Shown here: piece by piece, positions 1-7,718 of the stretch | Layout of the letters: every line of letters starts with the position of its first letter | Numbering within the stretch: the first letter of the stretch is position 1 | DNA from: Siderastrea siderea | Lineage: Eukaryota > Cnidaria > Anthozoa > Scleractinia > Rhizangiidae | Assembly (NCBI GenBank): GCA_964030785.1 | Contig: OZ034971.1 | Location: 39,202,804-39,266,803 of the forward strand | Reading direction: 5' to 3' | DNA length: 64,000 nucleotides | Position numbers and translations under genes: made by a program | The notes under the pieces: generated by a model | The model's database searches: none | Told to the model about the DNA's origin: nothing | What the model saw: only the letters and a program-made list of their open reading frames with translations

Positions 1-866
1 TGGCCTTCATTGTGTCTTTTTTCAGTTAAACTCCTGTAGATGGCATCATTCAAACGCAGTTGACAGAGATGAAACCGTAGTTTCACATCCCCTTCCATCA
101 ATCGGCCAGCTTCACCCACTCCATTGAAAAACAGGCTGGGGCCATTGAAATGAAATTTCATCTTGATTTCTATGCCAGGCACCAACAGTTTGCCAGTGTG
201 AAACACTTCCAAGTGCGGGGTAAACACCAGACTGTGGGTGACACCATTAGCATACTTGGCGAGCTCGGCTTTCATGGCAGCCAAGGCTCCTTTGTGATGG
301 GCAGGGAGTCGCTGGTAGTCTACATGTCCGGCACCAGCATTCGCTGCGGTGTCTGTATTGTTGGCAGTCCATAGGGGTGGGAAATCCACTTGATTGAACC
401 ATCCTTGGGGTCCTAACACGGTCTTGCCATCTTCTCGGTCATAATTCAGCAAGGTTTCCAGGTAAGCTTTGTAATGATAGGTGTCGGATTGAGGACTGAT
501 CAACGTGCCATTCAACTGCAAGTCAATTTGTTTGATGATGGAATGGGCCAAATTATTGACGGGGAACAATATCTCTGCGGCGTCCAAGTTCCCGCCACCC
601 TCCTTTTTCAAACTCAATTCCATGGTAAAGTAACTGCGTCCCAAATCCACAAAATCGTCCAACCCCGGAATGATGAATTCCATGGGATTGATACCTGTGG
701 TGGTGGGTTGAATGGTGACCATGCGATAGGCATTGATGCTAATGTCAGTCGGTGGCACCTTGAAAATCCGTAACGCCGGGTTGACGGTCCCTTCGGAACG
801 CGGGTGAGCGGGAGCAGCCCCTTCAGAGTAGGTAGGGGCTGTCACGCGTGACATCACATTCGGCAT
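1..866 (-). CDS. Major capsid protein, double jelly-roll, N-terminal part (cut by window edge)
   Basis: The frame opens at an ATG at 866 and stays open for 288 codons to the window edge. It includes a segment with YKAYLETLLNYDRED followed by a GxxGWF-type stretch. This is the hallmark of the family annotated in invertebrate genomes as F54H12.2-like, which is the Polinton double jelly-roll major capsid protein. It would form the hexameric capsomers of the virion. The gene follows the small Arg-rich gene after two bases. A TATAAAAA sequence on the minus strand at 915-922 lies inside that upstream gene and could drive capsid transcription. The C-terminal half is missing only because the window ends. 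No stop or frameshift is visible in the part present. Confidence 0.85.
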   Translation of the reverse strand, partial: MPNVMSRVTAPTYSEGAAPAHPRSEGTVNPALRIFKVPPTDISINAYRMVTIQPTTTGINPMEFIIPGLDDFVDLGRSYFTMELSLKKEGGGNLDAAEILFPVNNLAHSIIKQIDLQLNGTLISPQSDTYHYKAYLETLLNYDREDGKTVLGPQGWFNQVDFPPLWTANNTDTAANAGAGHVDYQRLPAHHKGALAAMKAELAKYANGVTHSLVFTPHLEVFHTGKLLVPGIEIKMKFHFNGPSLFFNGVGEAGRLMEGDVKLRFHLCQLRLNDAIYRSLTEKRHNEG

Positions 867-868
867 GG

Positions 869-1099
869 TTAACGTCCTCGTCGTCGAGTGGTGGTACGTC
901 GTCGTCGTGAGGGGTTTTTATAGCGTCGTCGCCGTGCTAAACGTTGTCTCAAATCAAACCCGGGGACTCTCATCACCTCGGGACTTAACCATCCCCCACG
1001 TTGTCGTCGCATGAGTTTCCAAAAAGGATACAGTCCTCCCCATTGAGGCAACCCTCGATCACTACGAATCCGTCGAGGTCGTGAATGCACGGGATCCAT
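869..1099 (-). CDS. Small Arg-rich protein, putative core/DNA-condensing protein
   Basis: The frame encodes 76 residues. The N-terminal half is mixed (MDPVHSRPRRIRSD) with several Trp and Gly residues, and the C-terminus is very basic and Arg-rich. Small proteins of this type sit next to the capsid gene in Polintons and adenoviruses and are thought to condense virion DNA; that role is inference here. The start codon overlaps the stop of the upstream gene by one base (TAATG, 1097-1101), and the stop is two bases before the capsid ATG. This suggests coupled translation. The 3' part doubles as the position of a TATA sequence for the capsid gene. Confidence 0.6.
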   Translation of the reverse strand: MDPVHSRPRRIRSDRGLPQWGGLYPFWKLMRRQRGGWLSPEVMRVPGFDLRQRLARRRRYKNPSRRRRTTTRRRGR

Positions 1100-1434
1100 T
1101 ACACTCCCAAAATATCACGCGCACGTTTGGTTTGTTTGGGAAACAAAGCACTGGCCACACGCACGGCGTCTTTCACGCTCTTATGACCCAACGCTTTCTT
1201 GGCTTGTTTGGTGATCTCCTTTTTAATGACGTCTTCGGCTTTGCGTTTGATACCTCGTGTCAAACCCGTTTCCAAGCCTCTCTTGATATTACTAGGCAAT
1301 TTCAAAGGATTTCGCGTGCTTTTAAGGCCTTGGAACCCCCCACGCATCAGATCCGTCACCAACCCTTTTCCACTTTGACCATGTTGATCATACCACTCGT
1401 CTGTTCGAAATCGTGTCAAACTTCCCCCACGCAT
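1099..1434 (-). CDS. Small basic protein of unknown function
   Basis: The frame gives 111 residues from the first ATG at 1434; the open frame continues upstream only through non-ATG codons. The protein begins MRGGSLTRFRTDEWYD and then has a Lys-rich, probably helical region (about residues 50-100) with alternating basic and small hydrophobic residues. I recognise no family. Its place between an X-like protein and a core-type protein, immediately upstream of the capsid gene, suggests a minor virion or core protein, perhaps comparable in role to adenovirus VI or VII; this is inference from position and charge only. A TATAAAAA sequence lies on the minus strand at 1497-1504. Confidence 0.55.
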   Translation of the reverse strand: MRGGSLTRFRTDEWYDQHGQSGKGLVTDLMRGGFQGLKSTRNPLKLPSNIKRGLETGLTRGIKRKAEDVIKKEITKQAKKALGHKSVKDAVRVASALFPKQTKRARDILGV

Positions 1435-1510
1435 TGTGTCGTCGTCTTCACGCGTTACCAAGGATCACGTTTGGTTTTTGTCACAGGACTCGTCTCTTTT
1501 TATACCGTCA

Positions 1511-1702
1511 TCATCGTCTTCTTTTCCGAAAAGCGGCTTCCAACCCTTTTTTGGCCCCGTAACTCGCGGCACCACCCGCAGCACCCAACGCCACAGCTTT
1601 CCCTCCAGCGATCAAGGCTGGAATGAGGGCGGCCAGTGGGAATAAACCCCCTCGTTGCCTTCTTCTTCTTCGTCTCGTTCGACGCACTCTTGTCTTGGAC
1701 AT
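1511..1702 (-). CDS. Adenovirus X-like small virion protein (basic ends, hydrophobic middle)
   Basis: The frame encodes 63 residues in three parts: an Arg-rich N-terminus (MSKTRVRRTRRRRRRQR), a hydrophobic Ala/Gly/Leu segment of about 30 residues, and a basic C-terminus ending in RKRRR. This architecture matches the pX/mu-type proteins of adenoviruses and the PX proteins of adintoviruses, which are processed core or membrane-active proteins. A Gly-Gly at the basic-to-hydrophobic junction could be a viral protease site, though I cannot test that. A TATAAAAA sequence on the minus strand at 1732-1739 lies only 30 bases before the ATG, implying a very short leader. Confidence 0.6.
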   Translation of the reverse strand: MSKTRVRRTRRRRRRQRGGLFPLAALIPALIAGGKAVALGAAGGAASYGAKKGLEAAFRKRRR

Positions 1703-1740
1703 CTTTGTTTGTTTTCACAACCCTTGTTTTCTTTTTATAC

Positions 1741-1937
1741 TCACATGAGGTTGCACGTAAGCGATTCCCCCGCCCAGCGTTTGCGTTTCCCACTTCGCAT
1801 TTCTTCCATACGTTTCTTCGTTGATCTTAGGTAATTCTTTTTGGCTAACTTTTCTACCCCTTTGGTGATGGACCAAGCGGCTTTAGGAATCCCGGCAATC
1901 ACCGCGTTGACCCCTTCCCCCGCTTGTGGACGCTGTG

Positions 1938-1969
<32 letters not shown>

Positions 1970-1980
1970 TTCGGAGGCAT
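1741..1980 (-). CDS. Small Arg-rich protein, putative core protein
   Basis: The frame encodes 79 residues. It opens MPPKR and runs into a string of ten Arg residues encoded by a near-perfect CGT/ACG triplet tract (about 1,936-1,970). A short hydrophobic stretch (about 24-38) and another Lys/Arg-rich region follow. Charge and context suggest DNA binding in the virion. The triplet tract is a site where length could change by slippage, so the Arg number may vary between copies. I recognise no conserved family, and the coding call rests on the open frame, gene order and the recurrent basic/hydrophobic pattern shared with its neighbour. Confidence 0.5.
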
Positions 1981-2013
1981 GATTGACTTGGGTTCCCTTC
2001 TCGTCTCTCTTTT

Positions 2014-3066
2014 TTATGTCTTTTTGAAGTGCAACGTGACAATGGTATGACCTTCACCAAACTTGACCAAGTCTCCTCCGGTACCAATCGTTTCAGCCAC
2101 TTGAACATGAATAATTTCCACGACTTCGTTACGAAGAGGTAGGTATTGAATGTGCAACGGTTCAAAGTACATGGTGCCACGTCCTTGTCGCTTGTACTGG
2201 ATTTCACGCAACAAATCGGTCACTCGATTGCCCACCACACTGCTGCCTGCCACGTCGGAGTACACGTGCAACGATCGTGTGGGGTCACCCACCACCGCAC
2301 GAAAAGCTACATTCAAATTGGTGAAACGCCAATTCACGCTGAAACTCAACCAAATCCACGTGGTCCCAGCACCATCCGTGCTCACTTGATAATACTCCGG
2401 GTCGTTCTTGCTATTTCGTAATTCAATGTCACTATTGTTGGGAACCTTTTCATCACGGAATTCCATGTTCAAGTTGGGTCCCAACACATAGTTTCCTGCA
2501 TCGTTTTGTTTAAACCATCCCATTTTTTCGGCCATGAGATGATGAATGCTAAAGTGAGGGACGAACATCGTCGTGTTGTCTTTGTATGGAAGCACGTACT
2601 TGTACCGCATGATATTGCGATTGTTCATCACCAAATCCTCGCCGTCCCACTCAAAGGTTGTACACGTCTTCTTTCCCCGTTCCGTATTCGGTGCGCCATG
2701 GTAGTCCAGGTAAGCATAGACCATACGTTGTCTCACCCAAAGCAAAAAGGCTTTCATGAAGGTGACGCCATCCACAATGGAATCATCGTCTTTCAAATCG
2801 TCCATTTTCATATTGAAGCTTTTCACCACATATCCCGCGGAGGAGGTCAATCGATAACAAGAGGTGCCAAACACGAACTGATGCGCCGGCAGCAGATTAA
2901 AAATGTTGACCCCCGTATCTGGTAAGGACATGGCACTCAACCCCACTTGCCATCCGCCTCCCGTGAGTTGTAACGGTCGAGGTAAACGAATCTTGAAGGA
3001 ATTGGCTTGGTTGTTGGGAAATTCACGTCGGTTGGCATGACTGGGTAACGTCACGTAGAACGACAT
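2014..3066 (-). CDS. Virion-type protein, SFYVTL family, paralogue A
   Basis: The frame gives 350 residues from ATG at 3066. It starts MSFYVTLPSHANRREFPNN and has a segment LQLTGGGWQVGL, then near the C-terminus a Y-S-D-x-A-G-S-S-V-V-G-N motif and a final FGEGHTIVTLHF. These landmarks belong to a large set of uncharacterised cnidarian, hydrozoan and mollusc proteins that I associate with Polinton-like elements. A capsid-vertex or appendage role is plausible but unproven. The next gene (3,080-4,123) is a clear paralogue and lies only 13 bases upstream, so the pair arose by tandem duplication. A third copy is at 9,456-10,508. A TATA-like TTTAAAAG lies about 30 bases before the ATG. Confidence 0.75.
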   Translation of the reverse strand: MSFYVTLPSHANRREFPNNQANSFKIRLPRPLQLTGGGWQVGLSAMSLPDTGVNIFNLLPAHQFVFGTSCYRLTSSAGYVVKSFNMKMDDLKDDDSIVDGVTFMKAFLLWVRQRMVYAYLDYHGAPNTERGKKTCTTFEWDGEDLVMNNRNIMRYKYVLPYKDNTTMFVPHFSIHHLMAEKMGWFKQNDAGNYVLGPNLNMEFRDEKVPNNSDIELRNSKNDPEYYQVSTDGAGTTWIWLSFSVNWRFTNLNVAFRAVVGDPTRSLHVYSDVAGSSVVGNRVTDLLREIQYKRQGRGTMYFEPLHIQYLPLRNEVVEIIHVQVAETIGTGGDLVKFGEGHTIVTLHFKKT

Positions 3067-3079
3067 TTTGTCTTCTTCT

Positions 3080-4123
3080 TCACACCACGACTTCCCTTTT
3101 AAAGTGGAGGGTCAAGAGGGTATGTCCTTCACCAAATTTCACGAGATCCCCATTGGTTTCGGCCATCTGCGTTTCCACGATTTCCACCACTTCGTTGCGT
3201 ACTGGGACATATTGAATATGTCGAGGTTCAAAGTGGGTGGTGTTTTGAGGCTGGTACTTGATTTCTCGTAAGAGATCGGTGATACGACCCCCTACCATGC
3301 TGCTGGTCCCTACATCACAATACACATGCAAAGGACGCGTCGGAGCAAATTCCAACGAGGGACGAAAGGTCTTGTTCAAATTCACAAACCGCCAAGGGCA
3401 CGATAGACTCAACTTCACATAATCCCCATCCACTTTCCAAAAGATGGGCTTGTTGGCGGCATCGCGGATATCCGTTGGGGTGGGAATGGTGGAAATGCCT
3501 TGAAATTCTTGCAAGAGATTCGGACCCAATCGATACTGGCCGGGAGACACTTGTTCAATCCATCCCATTCTCAGGGCCAAGGTTTTGCCCCATGACACGT
3601 GCGCCACTTGTCGTTTGTAATCCACTTGCTTGGTATTCAATAACAAATCCCCTTCGGAAGTCCATTCAAAGGTCGGGACCAATTTGACGCCATTGTCCTC
3701 TGTCCATTTGTTTTTGGGTTGGGTTTGTTTCGCACGGCTTTGCTCGTAACGGTACACCAGTTGATGAAAAAAGTGCGATCCCGTCGAGGAGGCCATCTCC
3801 TTTCTCATATCTCGACCGTAGACAGTGAGTTCGCGACGTTCATGGTACCAGACATCGTCCCCTTGATCGTCTGTGTCATGCACCCGTTCGTGCCATCGTA
3901 CATACAACAGAGGATGGGAATCGCCCACGCCTCCTTCTTCCGCTACCACGGGAATGGTGGGTAAGGATAAACTCACCATGCCCACCATCCATCCTCGTCC
4001 CATAAATCGAATGGGTTTAGGCAATCGGTTTCTGAAATGATGGCTCTTGTTCCCAGGAAACTCCTTGGTACTCGCATGACTCATCAACGTCACGTAAAAC
4101 GACGAGTTGGGCACCAACGTCAT
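3080..4123 (-). CDS. Virion-type protein, SFYVTL family, paralogue B
   Basis: I place the start at the ATG at 4123 (347 residues) because the open frame upstream of it begins only with a GTG that overlaps the integrase stop. The sequence carries SSFYVTLMSH near the N-terminus, RGWMVGMVSLSLP about 40 residues on, YCDVGTSSMVGG in the last third, and FGEGHTLLTLHF at the end. These match paralogue A position for position, while the middle is diverged and contains an acidic insert. The integrase stop is four bases upstream of this ATG, so the two genes are nearly contiguous. The function is unknown; a structural role in the particle is inferred from the family's association with Polintons. Confidence 0.75.
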   Translation of the reverse strand: MTLVPNSSFYVTLMSHASTKEFPGNKSHHFRNRLPKPIRFMGRGWMVGMVSLSLPTIPVVAEEGGVGDSHPLLYVRWHERVHDTDDQGDDVWYHERRELTVYGRDMRKEMASSTGSHFFHQLVYRYEQSRAKQTQPKNKWTEDNGVKLVPTFEWTSEGDLLLNTKQVDYKRQVAHVSWGKTLALRMGWIEQVSPGQYRLGPNLLQEFQGISTIPTPTDIRDAANKPIFWKVDGDYVKLSLSCPWRFVNLNKTFRPSLEFAPTRPLHVYCDVGTSSMVGGRITDLLREIKYQPQNTTHFEPRHIQYVPVRNEVVEIVETQMAETNGDLVKFGEGHTLLTLHFKREVVV

Positions 4124-4127
4124 TTTT

Positions 4128-5261
4128 TTAGTCACGTCGTCGTCGTCTTTTGGGTGGGCTTGTCTCTTTGGGTGGGCTTTTCCTCTTGGGTGGTTGGAGA
4201 GACGTCACGTCTTGACTACGAATCCAACTATTGTACTTGTCGGGCCACCCTTTCCACTTAACCAACCAACGATCTTTTTGTCGCTTAAGTACCTTTTCGA
4301 TCCGAAACACCTCGGATACATGGACTTTTTGTAAATCCTCTTCATAAAACGTACCTTGGACGGGGGTATCATCCCATTCGTGAATCTTATACGTGGGCAC
4401 AGGGCCCGGGATCACACGATGCACCACAAACACTTCTTCGGTCCAACCGGGTAAATAGGCTTTTTCAAAGGTACGATGAATCTTGTTGAGACGGACACGA
4501 TCTCCGACTTTGAATTTAGGTTTTTTCTGGCCTTTCAACCGTTTACCATACAATCGTTTCCACACCGCTTCTTCGTTGTCCCATGTCACGTCTTGAGGGG
4601 CCATACCAATACTTCGATGACGGGTGGCATTATACCCTTGCACCAACTCGGGTAAGACATTGTCAAACTGTAAGGTGTTGGCGGCGGTAAAATAACGGTA
4701 CAACCGTTCTTTCAAGGTGCGATTAAATCGTTCCACCACACTGGCTTTCGCATCCCCTTCGGTGGAAAAATGATGAATGCCTTGCTCGTCAAGCCATCGT
4801 TGAAAGGTCCGATTGTAAAATTCTTTCCCTCGATCCGTTTGCAATCGATTCGGGTGACGTCGTCCTTTCAAAATCTTCTCAAACGCATGGACCAAGGCCA
4901 CCCCGGTTTTGTCTTTCAACGGTTGTACCCACGCGTACTTGGACAACACATCCAACACCGTCAACAAGTAGCGTATACCCCGATTATACTTGGCCAACGG
5001 TTGCACTTCCACTAAATCTGCCACCCATTGATCATCTAATCCTCCTACGATCACGGGTACGGTGGGAAAACGACGACGTCGCGGTTTATGTAACGTGTAG
5101 GCCAAATCCCGTTCCAACACCCGTTGAGCTTTTTTCAAAGGGAGACGATGGGCTTTAGCAAACCGTTGCACCCCTCCTAAACTGCCGGGGGCTCGAGGAT
5201 CGTGGTACCGATTCAACCATGATGGGGTGTTTTTCTTTCGAGGGGCCATACGTTCTGGCAT
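4128..5261 (-). CDS. Polinton integrase with C-terminal chromodomain
   Basis: The 377-residue protein catalyses insertion of the element into host DNA. The N-terminal part has the phrases PGSLGGVQRFAKA and YTLHKPRRRRF, typical of Polinton integrases. The rve catalytic core follows with Asp82 (in ADLVEV), Asp143 (in QTDRGKEFY) and Glu177 (in VVERFNRTLKERL), which I read as the DDE triad. An SH3-like region spans about 250-312 and a chromodomain about 318-356 (WLVKWKGWPDKYNSW). The tail is basic. Chromodomain integrases can direct insertion to particular histone marks; that is family knowledge. The frame is intact with all three catalytic acids. Its 5' end overlaps the neighbouring gene by 49 bases in another frame. 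Confidence 0.93.
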   Translation of the reverse strand: MPERMAPRKKNTPSWLNRYHDPRAPGSLGGVQRFAKAHRLPLKKAQRVLERDLAYTLHKPRRRRFPTVPVIVGGLDDQWVADLVEVQPLAKYNRGIRYLLTVLDVLSKYAWVQPLKDKTGVALVHAFEKILKGRRHPNRLQTDRGKEFYNRTFQRWLDEQGIHHFSTEGDAKASVVERFNRTLKERLYRYFTAANTLQFDNVLPELVQGYNATRHRSIGMAPQDVTWDNEEAVWKRLYGKRLKGQKKPKFKVGDRVRLNKIHRTFEKAYLPGWTEEVFVVHRVIPGPVPTYKIHEWDDTPVQGTFYEEDLQKVHVSEVFRIEKVLKRQKDRWLVKWKGWPDKYNSWIRSQDVTSLQPPKRKSPPKETSPPKRRRRRD

Positions 5262-5560
5262 TCATCCCATAAGGTCGATATGGTGGGAACCGTGTCGGGA
5301 TGCGCCTTTTGAATGATTCGATACCATCGCCATGCGTTCGGGTGGGCTTTTAACCATAAGACAAACACCACCCATCGATACAAGTTGCGGTCTACATGGG
5401 TTTCTTCAAAGATCTGGAGAGGATGCGTGTCCTCGGGACATGGGGGTATGGGGATTTTAGTACCGGGTTGATGATCATATAACACTTGACAAAGGGTTTG
5501 ATGACATTGCCATTGCCCCAGGGACAAGACAGAATCCCATGCATAACATACAGACTCCAT
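5213..5560 (-). CDS. Unknown protein upstream of and overlapping the integrase
   Basis: The frame encodes 115 residues from ATG at 5560 and overlaps the integrase start by 49 bases. The sequence is rich in Trp, His and Cys and has aromatic patches such as RWVVFVLWLKAH and WRWYRII in its second half. I recognise no domain. Its tight packing between integrase and the GRF protein, with only 35 bases to the next gene, supports a real gene. A minus-strand AATAAA at 5,579-5,584 lies just upstream of its start and probably ends the GRF gene transcript, so this gene would need its own promoter or be translated from a longer message. Confidence 0.45.
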   Translation of the reverse strand: MESVCYAWDSVLSLGQWQCHQTLCQVLYDHQPGTKIPIPPCPEDTHPLQIFEETHVDRNLYRWVVFVLWLKAHPNAWRWYRIIQKAHPDTVPTISTLWDECQNVWPLERKTPHHG

Positions 5561-5595
5561 GGACTAAATAAAAAAAATTTTATTCGTTCTCTCAT

Positions 5596-6441
5596 TTAAA
5601 AGAGACCTAGTCGTCCACAGCTGATGGTCTCTAGACCTTTCTGCCAGTTCTCAACACTGTCACTGTACTTAGGGGGTGGTGGAGCTGGGGCTACCATCAT
5701 TTCTTGACGGTTCTTGAGATCTTGAATTTCTCGTAACAATTGTTTCTCATAATCTGTCAGGGGCCGATCCTCTTTCCTTTGGACTGGAGGACCAGGGATG
5801 TCATAGCCCCTCTTGGGATATCCTTGAGCATCACGGCTGGGTGGTTCGGCTTGTTGGTCGGCTTTTTTGGGGGGATGGTCATGAAACCAACTCCAGTACT
5901 TGGGACCCAAGGGTTGATCGGCCCATCGGAAGAAGCCACACGTTTTCTTGGAACAATTCAGAAACAAGCGATCGGGATTCTGGGTCGAATGACTCTGTTG
6001 TAGCGTGGCGGGTTCACGGCAAAAGCATTGCAAACAACACCACATGTCCAACACTTCTCCATGAGGTTGACTATACACGGCTTTCATATACTCCAGGGCT
6101 TGATCTTGTCCACAAAACAGCAAACACGGTTGCATGGGACATTTCACATACTTCCATCCCTTTTGAGATTCTCGCGCCTCCAAACGCACCTCATGGCAAG
6201 GGCATACCATATAGTCCACCGAACTGGGAGGATCTTCGACATACGTCACCATGTATTCAGGCGGGGACACCATATCATTCAATTCTTTCATCATATCTTC
6301 CACCGCAGCTCGAGTGTCGTCCACCGCAGCTCGGGTGTCTTCGACCACCTCGCGCACCACAGGATCACAGTCCACATTCTCTTTCTTTTTCTTCTTCCCC
6401 GCCGGGTGTACGCTTGGCTTTCTCTTCCGATCCACAGACAT
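5596..6441 (-). CDS. GRF-type zinc-finger protein with nuclear localisation signals
   Basis: I start the 281-residue protein at the ATG at 6441, because the upstream in-frame codons lack an ATG. An N-terminal basic segment (RKRKPS, then KKKKK) looks like a nuclear localisation signal. Residues about 30-60 contain a repeated DTRAAV unit, probably helical. A first Cys cluster (C80, C82, C101, C106, C110) is followed by a good GRF finger (C139 and C141, then C163, C168 and FFRWAD). GRF fingers bind single-stranded nucleic acid in topoisomerases and nucleases, so a genome replication or repair role is plausible. The C-terminal part is Pro-rich with a short coiled coil. AATAAA follows the stop by about 12 bases on the minus strand. 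Confidence 0.7.
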   Translation of the reverse strand: MSVDRKRKPSVHPAGKKKKKENVDCDPVVREVVEDTRAAVDDTRAAVEDMMKELNDMVSPPEYMVTYVEDPPSSVDYMVCPCHEVRLEARESQKGWKYVKCPMQPCLLFCGQDQALEYMKAVYSQPHGEVLDMWCCLQCFCREPATLQQSHSTQNPDRLFLNCSKKTCGFFRWADQPLGPKYWSWFHDHPPKKADQQAEPPSRDAQGYPKRGYDIPGPPVQRKEDRPLTDYEKQLLREIQDLKNRQEMMVAPAPPPPKYSDSVENWQKGLETISCGRLGLF

Positions 6442-6696
6442 CGTGCTCAAAGATTTTCACCCCACCGCCCATGCCTTTTTATACCTTGGACCCTTACCTA
6501 TCATTGGTCAGCTTATCCTACCCATATAAGGTCCTCTCATCGTCCCATTGGTCAGCTTATTCAATCCATATAAGGACCTCTTGTCTTCCCATTGGTCAGC
6601 TTTTCCCTATCCATAGTGAGTCCTCTCGTGTTCCCATTGGTCCGTTGTCCCTATTTAAGACGGTCCCTTGGTCTCTAGATTGTCATTCTCAAAGCA
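6442..6696. promoter_or_regulatory. Divergent promoter with 44-bp repeats carrying CCAAT and CArG boxes
   Basis: This gap separates the GRF gene (minus) from the SLOG gene (plus). It has a TATAAAAA on the minus strand (6,476-6,483) and TATTTAAG on the plus strand (6,652-6,659), each about 35-45 bases from its ATG. Between them, ATTGG (a reversed CCAAT box) recurs at 6,503, 6,547, 6,591 and 6,636, a spacing of 44, 44 and 45 bases. The first two units also contain a perfect CCATATAAGG (6,522-6,531 and 6,566-6,575), the SRF CArG consensus; the third has a degenerate version. Factor binding is inferred from the motifs only. Confidence 0.7.
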
Positions 6697-7392
6697 ATGC
6701 CCCCAGACATTGACATGATCGGAGAACAAGATCTCGGTGCCTTGGAACTGCAAGTGGGTCATGGTCATGTGGTCTACACAGGGGGAGCCAAAGGTACGGA
6801 TGCACTGGTCGAAGAACTGGCCAAACACTTTGGGATGCAACTAGAAGTCCTCGTCCCCCCGAACCATCCTCGAGCCACTTTCATCACCCCTTCTACGGTG
6901 GAAGTCCTGATGCTGGCCAACCCCCATCTTCACCAAGCAGCTGAGAAACTAGGGAAACGAATGCCCAGTCATTTTTACACCCTGCAATTGCTGCAACGCA
7001 ATTATCAAATTGCCAAAAAAGCCCATACGATCTATGCCTTTGGCATCTTGGAACAGGATCATAAACGCGTGAAAGGAGGCACTGGTTGGACTGTGCAATT
7101 GGCTATGGATCAAGGCAAACCCGTCTACCTGTTTGATATACCCAGTCAATCATGGTACCGCTCGGACCATTACTACCAAGTCAATGAGAATGCCGCCACC
7201 CTGGTCACTGGCAGTCAATTTGTCCCTTGGGGACCTAAAAAGCCCACCCTTCATCAAAGCAGTGCTATTGTGGGATCCCGTGATGTGGACGAGAAAACCC
7301 GAGCCGAAATTCAAGCCTTATTCAATCGCACGTTCTGTCTACCCGAGAACATTGATCAATTACGCCTGGAACTGGAAGACTTCCATTTGTAA
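6697..7392 (+). CDS. SLOG/DprA-like Rossmann-fold nucleotide-binding protein
   Basis: The 231-residue protein has the motif YTGGAKGTDALVEELAKHFG near residue 27 and GGTGWTVQLAMDQGKPVYLFD in the second half. Together these resemble the phosphate-binding loop and the second nucleotide-contact loop of the SLOG superfamily (DprA/Smf, LOG, YspA/DUF2493 relatives). Members bind nucleotides or nucleotide-derived signals, or in some cases hydrolyse them. The substrate here cannot be told from sequence. It is driven by the divergent promoter shared with the GRF gene and is followed by an AT-rich 3' region with five Pumilio-type sites and AATAAA at 7,627-7,632. I do not recall this domain as a standard Polinton gene. 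Alternative: a diverged Rossmann protein of other function. Confidence 0.7.
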   Translation: MPPDIDMIGEQDLGALELQVGHGHVVYTGGAKGTDALVEELAKHFGMQLEVLVPPNHPRATFITPSTVEVLMLANPHLHQAAEKLGKRMPSHFYTLQLLQRNYQIAKKAHTIYAFGILEQDHKRVKGGTGWTVQLAMDQGKPVYLFDIPSQSWYRSDHYYQVNENAATLVTGSQFVPWGPKKPTLHQSSAIVGSRDVDEKTRAEIQALFNRTFCLPENIDQLRLELEDFHL

Positions 7393-7393
7393 T

Positions 7394-7551
7394 TGTACAT
7401 AACCATTTTTTATTTTTTTATTTTTTGGACTTGTACATAGTCATTTTAATTTTTATTTTTCCAATTGTACATAGCTTTCTTTTTAGTTTTTATTTATTTA
7501 TTTATTTTTTTTACTTTTTGAATTGTACATAGCTTTTTCAATTTGTACATA
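7394..7551 (+). promoter_or_regulatory. Cluster of five Pumilio-type response elements in the SLOG 3' region
   Basis: TGTACATA occurs five times without change at 7,394-7,401, 7,432-7,439, 7,466-7,473, 7,524-7,531 and 7,544-7,551, starting directly after the SLOG stop codon. As RNA this is UGUACAUA, a perfect match to the PUF/Pumilio consensus UGUAnAUA. The spacers are T-rich. The first candidate poly(A) signal on the plus strand is AATAAA at 7,627, so all five sites would lie in the 3' UTR. PUF proteins usually repress or localise mRNAs, often in germ cells and early embryos. Confidence 0.6.
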
Positions 7552-7718
7552 GGCTCGCCCCACCCGCGTGGCAAAGAACACAGACAACCCTTTGTAAAAA
7601 AAACATCAACTCTTTTTTAATTAAAAAATAAAAACTTCACTTCCAAAAATGTCCTCTGATTCTTGACTCACATAAAACAAAAAAATGTTCAAGTCCCTTC
7701 AAACAAAACACAACTGGC

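Noticed and set aside
1081..1824. Plus-strand open frames opposite the small basic virion genes
   Set aside because: They mirror Arg-rich codons of the minus-strand genes, have no start context or domain features and run against the gene order.
5841..6713. A 290-codon plus-strand frame opposite the GRF gene
   Set aside because: Its composition is the reverse image of the zinc-finger gene and it crosses the divergent promoter; the minus-strand gene explains the sequence.
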